The translations under genes were made by a program, and so were the position numbers. A stretch of DNA of 35,435 bases from an uncultured Magnetospirillum sp. GTDB taxonomy: Bacteria; Pseudomonadota; Alphaproteobacteria; Rhodospirillales; Magnetospirillaceae. Position 1 is the stretch's first letter. Every line of letters begins with the position of its first letter. The notes under the pieces are model-generated. The model was not told the origin of the DNA, did not search any database, and saw only the letters and a list, made by a program, of their open reading frames with translations. Below, piece by piece: positions 1-6,274 of this stretch. The stretch spans positions 1 through 35,435 of the forward strand of contig NZ_CAINTR010000037.1 of assembly GCF_903853455.1 (NCBI RefSeq). The letters are read 5' to 3'.

Positions 1-252
1 CGCCCCTCCCGCTTGTCCGGAAGGGAATCGCACCGCTCTCGTAGCGCAGTTATGTATGAGTCAAGCCGTTCCACACAACCTATTGAGTCAGACTTTCTCC
101 GCCGTGGAAATCCCTTTTCGTTCTATAATTAGAACCGCTGGTTGGTCAGTATGTAGGGACGATCTCATACTTGCCGCCAACGCTGGTGATCGGCGTCTCT
201 TGCAGCAAGCGGTAAGGTAGTTATGATGGCCGCGATCTCTTAATGCGGAGAA
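1..252. other. No gene seen in the left-edge stretch
   Basis: I found no convincing coding frame or RNA gene here. The only open frame of note runs on the minus strand into the DUF4262 gene and has the look of a shadow. The stretch holds a TATAAT-centred inverted repeat, listed separately, and otherwise nothing I can support. Confidence 0.5.
120..135 (+). promoter_or_regulatory. Inverted repeat around a TATAAT box
   Basis: The sequence GTTCTA-TAAT-TAGAAC forms perfect 6-bp arms around a 4-base spacer, and a perfect TATAAT lies at 124-129. It is 118 bases upstream of the DUF4262 start. No good -35 box sits at the right distance, so it may be an operator or a chance AT-rich palindrome. Confidence 0.25.
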
Positions 253-756
253 ATGCCATTGGCAAGCAGGAAGCCCGACCCCGGAGCCGTGAGAGTGTCC
301 GCAGGATCTGCCATAGACGATGCCATAAGGCGCGTCGGATGGGCAGTGATAACGATCCCGCCCCATGACGAGGCTCCATCCTTCGCCTACACGGTCGGCC
401 TCACCGCGACGTTCCGCCATCCTGAACTGATGCTGGTGGGGTTCGACCCGAGCGGGATGCGGTCGCTCGTCAACATGGCGGGAGGCAGGGTGAAGTCGGG
501 CATCCGCCATGGCGATTGGACATCAGACGACAAGATCATCGTTGGCGAGACCGTCTGGTTTCGAAGGGTCGCAGCTAGGGATGCAAGGAAGTGGGCGTTG
601 CTGGCTGGCCACCGGTACGGCGAAGATCTCGTCTTATTGCAGATGTTTTTGCCCGACGAGCGGGGGCTGTTCCCTTGGGACGCGGGCGTGAAAGCGGCCC
701 ATGCTAAAATTCAAGGTGTGTTGATGGCGGGGATGGCACCGAGAGTGCTGTGCTGA
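253..756 (+). CDS. DUF4262 domain protein
   Basis: A soluble 167-residue protein of the DUF4262 family, whose biochemical role is not known. The family signature is visible: an FAYTVGL block at about residue 45, followed by the conserved HPEL and VGFD stretch, and a YGEDLVLLQ segment leading to an LFPWD motif near residue 140. There is no signal peptide or membrane segment. The ATG follows a GGAG (247-250) that is closer than usual. Members are often scattered singly in accessory regions, and here the gene stands alone beside an unusual helix-turn-helix array. The TGA stop at 754-756 is in the same reading frame as the downstream HTH gene, with no further stop between them. The family assignment is by pattern recognition; the function is unknown. 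Confidence 0.8.
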   Translation: MPLASRKPDPGAVRVSAGSAIDDAIRRVGWAVITIPPHDEAPSFAYTVGLTATFRHPELMLVGFDPSGMRSLVNMAGGRVKSGIRHGDWTSDDKIIVGETVWFRRVAARDARKWALLAGHRYGEDLVLLQMFLPDERGLFPWDAGVKAAHAKIQGVLMAGMAPRVLC

Positions 757-1038
757 CCACGTTCGACTCCGTCGTTTACCCCTGCTCATTGGCAAGACAA
801 AATCGCATACGAGAAAGTTCGCCGCCCCTCGAATTCGCCTGAGGCCCCGTCGCTCTGCCAAATCCATCCGCACCCTATCAGGCTCTGGCTACCATATATC
901 GACAAATGGAGAGTTGAGATACCGAGAGCAATCATCAAAATTGAAACAGTCCGGCTCCTGGCTCAACAGGGCTTTACCGATAGTGAAATTGCAGAACAGC
1001 TGGACTGCACTCGCCAAGGTGTATGGCAAATCAGGCGG

Positions 1039-1716
1039 TTGCACGATATTGAAACGAAGCGGCGCACCATAAATTCTATGGAAGTTGACGTTGTAAGTCG
1101 CTTCCTTCGTCAAGGTTTTTCTAACCGCGCCATTGCTGCCGAATTGGAAGTGAGTATCCGTAGTTTAAGGCAGTTTCGAAAAAACCATGGGATCATCAAG
1201 ACCAAGCGCATAAAGCCGCCAAACCGGCGAGTTCGTATCGACGTGGAGGCTGTACGCGTTCTCGCCGAAAAGGGGAATAGCGACAGAGCCATTGCCGCTC
1301 AAATTGGGTGTTCTATATGGGGCGTCTCGACATTGAGAAGGCGACACGGCATCTTCGCATCGCGGAAATGCCACCCGGTCAATGCCGAATCTGTATGCCA
1401 TCTCGTAGCCCTAGGCATGACTGACAAGGAGATCGCCGAAAAACTTGGAGGCTCCAAGATTAGTGTTAGTCGTATTCGGCTGCGATATGAAATCGAGGCT
1501 GGGCGGCCTAAAAGAGCTCCCATTGACGTTGATTCCGTGCGCGGCCTTGCTAGCCAGGGTATGTCCGACCCTCAGATTGCAGCAGAGCTGGGAGTCGCTC
1601 GAACCAGCATTCGGCGCGTGAGGGAACGTCACGGAATAGAACCGGGATACGTAAAGGCTAGAAAAACCCTGCCTACCGACCCATCGCCCCCTCCAGCAAG
1701 GCCACATCCCGATTAA
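1039..1716 (+). CDS. Protein of tandem helix-turn-helix units, 5' end disrupted
   Basis: The coordinates give the TTG-started frame (225 residues), but the real protein probably begins upstream. It consists of repeated units of about 47-50 residues. Each starts near 'VxxVRxLAxxG', carries '(S/T)DxxIAxxLG', then a recognition-helix-like stretch ending '(L/V)RRRHGI', resembling Hin/resolvase or sigma-4-like HTH. Four units lie after the TTG; a fifth (IETVRLLAQQG at about 940, then SEIAEQL) is open in the same frame upstream. No ATG, GTG or TTG exists in this frame between the stop at 754 and 1039. An ATG at 906 is one base out of frame. Five DNA-binding helices in a row suggest recognition of a long or repeated site. 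Base composition is more AT-rich than the neighbours, hinting at transfer. No catalytic domain is visible; the C-terminus is proline-rich. Confidence 0.6.
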   Translation: MHDIETKRRTINSMEVDVVSRFLRQGFSNRAIAAELEVSIRSLRQFRKNHGIIKTKRIKPPNRRVRIDVEAVRVLAEKGNSDRAIAAQIGCSIWGVSTLRRRHGIFASRKCHPVNAESVCHLVALGMTDKEIAEKLGGSKISVSRIRLRYEIEAGRPKRAPIDVDSVRGLASQGMSDPQIAAELGVARTSIRRVRERHGIEPGYVKARKTLPTDPSPPPARPHPD

Positions 1717-1784
1717 ATCAAGGCCGGGCAGACACCGGGGCCGGGCTATCCTGTTGGAGAAGCTGAGGAAGGAAAACGAGGACC

Positions 1785-3101
1785 ATGGTAGGGATGCTCA
1801 CCTCGCTGACAAAGACGTGGGTGGTTTCGGTCTGGCTGGTCCCCCTGGCCGCCCTTCCTTTCGCCGCCTGCACCGGCTTTCGAGACACTCCCGAGGCGGT
1901 GCAGCACATCCACTTGGCTAGCGTTCCACCCGCAGGGCCGATCAGGCCGACTTTTCCTATCGGCTTATACCACGCCCTATCGGGCGAGCACTTCGGGCGT
2001 CGCTATTCTCTGGAACCTCTCGCTGCCGCGGGATTCGATACGGTACATCTGTGGCGCGGGCAGGCCCTGGAGCCAGCCTTGGCCGAGGCACACCGCCTCG
2101 GTCTGCGTGTTCTGTGGGAGTATCCCACCGATGCCGAGGTGGAAGCCCATGCCGGCGATCCGACGATCCTCGGCTGGATTTTGGACGAGGAGCCATCGAC
2201 GAGGGCCGAACCGGAAGACATAGCGGCACGGCTGGCGGACTTTCGTCGGCGCCAATCCCAGTTGCACGAGTCGGACCCGGCCCATCCGGTCTTCATCATC
2301 GATTCCAGTCCGCCGAAGCGGCCAAGCCGAGCCACCGCGTGGCGGCAATGGTTGCGCGAGGGCGACGTGTCCTGCCATTTCAACTATCCCATCGCATCAA
2401 GTTGGTTCGGGCTGGACAGCCTGGATACACCGCGTGGTATTCCCAACTCGGTGGCGGAAGCGGTCGAGGCGACAGGCGGCACGCGCCCGTTCTGGCTGTT
2501 AGTCCAGGCATTCTCTTCGCCGTCGCATGGCTGGGCCTGGCCCAGCCCGGCCCAGTTGGACGCCATGACCTGGGCCGGGGTGATCCACGGAGCCACCGGC
2601 ATCGTCTTCTTCGCCTATGACAGTTTCGTGACTCGCGACGGCGATGTGGTGGGAATCGGCCCCGACCCAGTCGCCGATTACGGCGATATCCCGGACTTCG
2701 ACCACAGCGGCACCCCGGCCATGGTCGCCGGGTCCGAGGATCTCGCTACCGGCTACCGGCTGTGGGACGAGACACTCCGGCTGGTGACTGCACTGCGCCG
2801 CCTCAGCCCGGCCCTGATCGCCTCCACGGCCGACTTCCCCTACCGCATAGCGGTCAAGGGAGTGTCCAACTCAGCCACGCCGGTCCGCACCCTGCTCAAA
2901 TCTGGACCCGATGGCTTGGTTCTCCTGGCGGTCAATCTCGACGACACCAAGCTCACGGTCCGATTGGAGCCCGGACGACGGCTGGAATCGGTGGAGGCCA
3001 TCGTTGGTCCGCCGCCTCGGCCTTCCGCCGACGCCCCCGGAAGTTGGGAGGCAGAGTTGGAACCGTTCGCCATCCGTGCTTGGCGCCTAGCCACGCCCTA
3101 A
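1785..3101 (+). CDS. Lipoprotein with glycoside-hydrolase-like TIM barrel
   Basis: A 438-residue predicted lipoprotein. A hydrophobic leader ends in a lipobox with Cys29 (FAAC). The body looks like a TIM-barrel glycoside hydrolase: 'FPIGLYHALSGE' at the start of the barrel, 'AAAGFDTVHLWRG', then 'ILGWILDEEPS', whose acidic residues occupy the position typical of a catalytic or substrate-binding strand. A 'WAWPSPAQLDAMTWAGVIHGATGIVFFAYD' type segment (about residues 245-275) follows. The last 90 residues look like a small beta domain. The start has a GAGGA 5 bases upstream. The gene converges with the minus-strand envelope operon; their stop codons are separated by one base. The substrate is unknown. 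It could also be a non-catalytic barrel, since I cannot confirm the second acidic residue. Confidence 0.6.
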   Translation: MVGMLTSLTKTWVVSVWLVPLAALPFAACTGFRDTPEAVQHIHLASVPPAGPIRPTFPIGLYHALSGEHFGRRYSLEPLAAAGFDTVHLWRGQALEPALAEAHRLGLRVLWEYPTDAEVEAHAGDPTILGWILDEEPSTRAEPEDIAARLADFRRRQSQLHESDPAHPVFIIDSSPPKRPSRATAWRQWLREGDVSCHFNYPIASSWFGLDSLDTPRGIPNSVAEAVEATGGTRPFWLLVQAFSSPSHGWAWPSPAQLDAMTWAGVIHGATGIVFFAYDSFVTRDGDVVGIGPDPVADYGDIPDFDHSGTPAMVAGSEDLATGYRLWDETLRLVTALRRLSPALIASTADFPYRIAVKGVSNSATPVRTLLKSGPDGLVLLAVNLDDTKLTVRLEPGRRLESVEAIVGPPPRPSADAPGSWEAELEPFAIRAWRLATP

Positions 3102-3102
3102 C

Positions 3103-3411
3103 TCAGAACAAATCCCAGATGCGTCCTTCGTGGCGGCCGTGCCGCTGGTAGTGCTCGCGCGCGCCGTAGATCCCCATCTTGCCGGTACGGCCGAAAACGG
3201 CATCTGCGGCCACGTCGGGATAGCGGGACCAGTACGCCTCCGCCAGCATCCGCTCGGCCAGGAGATCGGTCGATTTCCCCCGCGCCACCTCTTCCAGCAT
3301 GCGCTGGCGCGTCGCTAGCCGGTCGTCCAGCATGGGCGAGCTCAAGGCGCCAGTCAGGTAGACGGCGAGGCCGAGCGCGATCGCGGCCAGGGCGAAGATC
3401 CGTCTCATCAT
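3103..3411 (-). CDS. Small membrane-anchored protein with one YPDV/HY repeat
   Basis: A 102-residue protein with an N-terminal hydrophobic segment (about residues 5-24, no clear cleavage site) and a short basic/acidic linker. It ends in a module reading 'YWSRYPDVAAD' then 'GAREHYQRHGRHEGR'. The same pattern (Y-x3-YPDV, then HY-x3-G-xx-EGR) is repeated several times in the N-terminus of the giant glycosyltransferase at 17610-21554. This suggests a role tied to envelope glycans or their enzymes, which is inference. The start overlaps the stop of the sulfatase-fold gene (ATGATGA), so translation is probably coupled. It is the last gene of the minus-strand operon. Confidence 0.7.
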   Translation of the reverse strand: MMRRIFALAAIALGLAVYLTGALSSPMLDDRLATRQRMLEEVARGKSTDLLAERMLAEAYWSRYPDVAADAVFGRTGKMGIYGAREHYQRHGRHEGRIWDLF

Positions 3412-4985
3412 GGCTGCAACCGCACCTCCAACCAGTCGCTCCAGGCGCCACCGCTGCCAACGCGGGTACGCACAACGCCGTAGGGAACAATGAACGTCCG
3501 CCAGTAGGCGGCATCAATGCTGCCGAAATCCTTGACGGTCCCGTCCACATCCATGCTACCGGAGAACTGCATTGCCCCCTCGCCGGCTTGGTATTCGATC
3601 CGGTAATGCCCGCCTTCCCGGCCGGTCCATTCCAGGCGATAGCGCCCAGCCAAGTCGGCATGGGACAAGGGGCCGGGATGCGGCCAGATCCATTCTGGGG
3701 CCTCGGCAACGGCCACTCCCGCCTCGACCGGCGTCGGACCGCGCGGCGGCACCATGCCGCGGACCGCGGCCACCAGCTTCGGCTCCATGCCGTCGGCCTG
3801 GGTGTCGAGCGGATGACGTTCGTCAGGATCGGCGGTTAGGTCATAGAGCGACGAGTCCGCCAACCGACCGTCCACCACCCTGATCATCCGTTTGCGGTGC
3901 CCTTCGATCCGCGCCGCGATGAAGGTATCGTCCGCGCCAGGATCGGAATAGCCGCCACGGCTGGTCAGTGCTATCCACGGGCGGGCGGGATCGGGGTTCA
4001 GCAGGCCGCCGGCCTCATCCCGCCGTCCGCTCACCAGCCGGTCGAGGCTGGGCATGACTTGAAGATGGTCGGTAGGCGCGGTTTCGACGCCCTCGGCGCG
4101 GCTATCGGGATGGCCGGGCGGCAGCCACAGCACCAACGGCACTCGCACCAACTCCTCGTGCAGATGACCGGCATGGTTGGTGGAGGCGTGGCCGACATTG
4201 CCGCGCTCCAGGTGTTCGTCGGCATGGTCGGCGGTGAGCACGATAATGGTGTTGGCCGCAAGGCCACTGTCATCGAGAAACTGCCACAACCGCCCGAACC
4301 AGGCGTCGAACTGGCGGTAAGCGCCGGTGTGCAACGCCGCTATCGCGGCGGCGTCGCTTGGCTGGAAGGCCACGCTGCCGGCGGGAATGACCGGCTGGCG
4401 TATCACCGTCTCGATCCGGTCTCGGGCCGCGGCATCGCTTGGCTGCAGCAGCGCCTGCCAGTCCGGCCGAAACTCCGGATCGGGAGCGTAGGGCAGGTGA
4501 GTTCCCAGGTAATGGTACCATAGCACGAACGGCTTGCGGTCGAGTGCCCGCCGAGCCAGCCACGGCTCCAGCTCCTGACCGTCCTCCACCACCGTCCCGA
4601 GATTGCTGAAGCCCTCCACATGCATGAACGCCTGCAGTCCTCGTACCAGCCAGCCCTCCCGCGCCAAGCGGACCAGCGGACGCTCCGGGTCGGGCGGTAG
4701 GCTGTCGCCGCGCCGGTGGATGCCCTGGTCGAACGGCGACAGGCCGGTCAGCAGGGACACGATGTTGGGGATGGTCCAGGCCGAAATGGCCCGGTGGTTG
4801 GTGAACAGGCGGCCTTGCCGGGCGGCGGCCAACACGTTGGGCATAACCTCGGGCCGCAACGAGTCGGCCCGCCACGATTCGACGGTCAGAATTAGAAGAT
4901 TGTAACGCGGTGGCCGGGTGCTGAGCACCGCCCCCCCCACCGCGATCATGATGGCCAGGTTAGCGAAAAACCAGCGACGTGACAT
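3408..4985 (-). CDS. Sulfatase/phosphotransferase-fold enzyme, exported
   Basis: A 525-residue member of the alkaline-phosphatase/sulfatase superfamily. An N-terminal membrane anchor (about residues 6-22) puts the enzyme outside the inner membrane. Visible landmarks are 'LLILTVESWRADS' (metal-binding acidic residue at Glu36), 'AWTIPNIVSLLTG' (residues 69-81), 'WYHYLGTHLPYAP', and 'VLTADHADEH...GH' for the second half of the metal site. Aligning the TG end of the motif to the sulfatase CxPSR-xSLLTG signature puts Thr71 where sulfatases carry the formylglycine Cys or Ser, and the Arg is absent. Thr nucleophiles are known in phosphoethanolamine and phosphoglycerol transferases, so transfer of a phospho-group is at least as likely as desulfation. 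A C-terminal beta domain of about 95 residues is extra. It overlaps the upstream VanZ-like gene by 26 bases. Confidence 0.75.
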   Translation of the reverse strand: MSRRWFFANLAIMIAVGGAVLSTRPPRYNLLILTVESWRADSLRPEVMPNVLAAARQGRLFTNHRAISAWTIPNIVSLLTGLSPFDQGIHRRGDSLPPDPERPLVRLAREGWLVRGLQAFMHVEGFSNLGTVVEDGQELEPWLARRALDRKPFVLWYHYLGTHLPYAPDPEFRPDWQALLQPSDAAARDRIETVIRQPVIPAGSVAFQPSDAAAIAALHTGAYRQFDAWFGRLWQFLDDSGLAANTIIVLTADHADEHLERGNVGHASTNHAGHLHEELVRVPLVLWLPPGHPDSRAEGVETAPTDHLQVMPSLDRLVSGRRDEAGGLLNPDPARPWIALTSRGGYSDPGADDTFIAARIEGHRKRMIRVVDGRLADSSLYDLTADPDERHPLDTQADGMEPKLVAAVRGMVPPRGPTPVEAGVAVAEAPEWIWPHPGPLSHADLAGRYRLEWTGREGGHYRIEYQAGEGAMQFSGSMDVDGTVKDFGSIDAAYWRTFIVPYGVVRTRVGSGGAWSDWLEVRLQP

Positions 4986-5772
4986 GCGGCATCACCAGAT
5001 AGAGCGGCATGGAAAGGGCCAAGGCTACACTCATTTCAAGCAGGTGCCGCAGCCAGGGGCGCTCGGGCCAATCGACCACCAGCAGGGCGATGCCGCCGCC
5101 CAGAACCGGCGCCACTGTCCACAGGTGCGGCGGTGGTGCCAGGCTCAGGTCCGGCAAGCGCACACCGGTGGCCCACAGACCGACCACCATCAGCCCGACG
5201 CCAAGGCCCAGCGCCCCGGTGGCGAACGCCCAGACTCCCATCTCTGGCCGCCCGGAATCAGCGCCCCCCTGGAACAGGCCGACACCATGACCGAGCAGGG
5301 CGCCGGCCGAAGCGGCCAGAACATCGACTTCGATATCGGGCAGGCCGAACGTCCGCTGCGGATGCAGCCCCTGGGCAAGCTCGTCGTGGATGCCGAACAG
5401 GCTGGCGATCACCAGCGTCGAGATGGTCAGAGCCCAGCTGCCAGCGTGGCGGCAGGCCCCCTTGCGCACCAGCAGCGACACCAGGACATACTCCACCACG
5501 TGGGTTCGTTTGGCGGGAAAGTCGCCGTCGCACAAGAGCAGGGCGGCGGCGATCAGAGCGGCACAGCCCACCAGGGCGAGCCATTGCCCCAGCCCCCAAC
5601 GCGTCAGTCGGGCGCGCAGGGTAAGGATGGCGCAGATCGGAACCAAAACGGCAGCGGCAACCGGCACAAAAGCGGCCCCATCTCGCCCCAGCATTGACCC
5701 GAGGACGGCCCAGACGTCATACCCGAACAGAAAAACCACGACCACCAAGGCAGCCGACAGGTAGGCCACCAT
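4960..5772 (-). CDS. VanZ-like multi-spanning membrane protein
   Basis: A 270-residue integral membrane protein with about seven hydrophobic segments. The motif 'FPAKRTHVVEYVLVSLLV' followed by 'GIHDELAQGLHPQRTFGLPDIEVDVLAASAGA' matches the VanZ-like family core (E-Y, then DE-xQ-xx-P-R-x-F-x-DxxxN/A-xxG). Family members are named from VanZ of teicoplanin resistance; most have no assigned reaction. I chose the ATG at 5772 because the hydrophobic sequence starts there. The frame is open further upstream, but that part is arginine- and proline-rich and overlaps the next gene, so it is a shadow. It is the first gene of the operon with the sulfatase-fold and YPDV proteins, which suggests a shared envelope role. 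Confidence 0.75.
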   Translation of the reverse strand: MVAYLSAALVVVVFLFGYDVWAVLGSMLGRDGAAFVPVAAAVLVPICAILTLRARLTRWGLGQWLALVGCAALIAAALLLCDGDFPAKRTHVVEYVLVSLLVRKGACRHAGSWALTISTLVIASLFGIHDELAQGLHPQRTFGLPDIEVDVLAASAGALLGHGVGLFQGGADSGRPEMGVWAFATGALGLGVGLMVVGLWATGVRLPDLSLAPPPHLWTVAPVLGGGIALLVVDWPERPWLRHLLEMSVALALSMPLYLVMPHVTSLVFR

Positions 5773-5833
5773 GGCGGAAGGGCCTGAAGGATGCCCCTTC
5801 GGGTGCGTTTCGTGGACCCGCAGGGTGTTCCGC

Positions 5834-6070
5834 CTATTTATCCTTGTCTTTCGACGGGGCCATTTTCTCATCCGCCTTATCCTTGTCGGACTTGGCCTTT
5901 GCCTGGGCTTCCTTGGCCTTGGTCGCGGCATCCGACGTGCCCTGAACGGTGCTGCCGGTGGTCTGCGGCGATGTGACCTGCGGAACAACCGTCCCGGGGC
6001 TTTGTGCCTGAGCCATCCCTGTCATACCGACGATGGCAACGGCAATAGCAAATACGAGAAACATACGCAT
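5834..6070 (-). CDS. Small secreted Lys/Asp-rich protein
   Basis: A 78-residue protein with a clean Sec signal peptide (Met1 to about Ala22, cleavage after AQA) and a strong ribosome site (CAGGAG, about 8 bases before ATG). The mature part of about 55 residues starts with a Thr/Ser/Pro-rich stretch and ends in a highly charged 'KAKEAQAKAKSDKDKADEK' helix-like tail. No family is recognised. It is separated by about 60 bases from the VanZ-like gene on the same strand, so it may share transcription. A promoter can be proposed just upstream at 6100-6127. It could be a small periplasmic helical protein; function unknown. Confidence 0.7.
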   Translation of the reverse strand: MRMFLVFAIAVAIVGMTGMAQAQSPGTVVPQVTSPQTTGSTVQGTSDAATKAKEAQAKAKSDKDKADEKMAPSKDKDK

Positions 6071-6099
6071 GATTCATCTCCTGAAGCCCTATAATGATT

Positions 6100-6127
6100 A
6101 TTGTAGTGGGTTTCGCCTGCAGGTCAT
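6100..6127 (-). promoter_or_regulatory. Possible promoter of the small secreted protein
   Basis: On the minus strand ATGACC (6127-6122) and TACAAT (6105-6100) are spaced by 16 bases, 30 bases upstream of the ATG at 6070. Both hexamers match the sigma-70 consensus in 4-5 positions. This is a by-eye call. Confidence 0.35.
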
Positions 6128-6212
6128 AGCCCGTTTTCGGCGAAAGCGCCCTGGCATTTGCGGAGGCCACGGGGCCCGGCTAGGCCGGCGCGTCCCGTTT
6201 TGGGATCTCCTT

Positions 6213-6241
6213 TTGGGAGGGCAAGGCGTCCGGTCTATGGT
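6213..6241 (+). promoter_or_regulatory. Possible promoter of the WD40-caspase gene
   Basis: TTGGGA (6213-6218) and TATGGT (6236-6241) are 17 bases apart and 34 bases before the chosen ATG. Each matches consensus at 4 of 6 positions. It is weak but well placed. Confidence 0.3.
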
Positions 6242-6274
6242 AGGCTCGTGCGGGTAATTATTAGGGGACGTGCC

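Noticed and set aside
754-1038. Fusion of DUF4262 and the HTH array by readthrough of the TGA at 754
   Set aside because: The frames are in register and open between, but the linker shows no domain and no readthrough signal is seen; a frameshift near 906 explains the HTH start better.
5772-5834. Terminator between the small secreted protein and the VanZ-like gene
   Set aside because: Only a 5-bp stem (GAAGG/CCTTC) is visible with no U-tract.
5773-5988. 72-codon N-terminal extension of the VanZ-like protein
   Set aside because: Arginine/proline-rich composition and overlap with the small secreted protein gene; the hydrophobic protein starts at the ATG at 5772.
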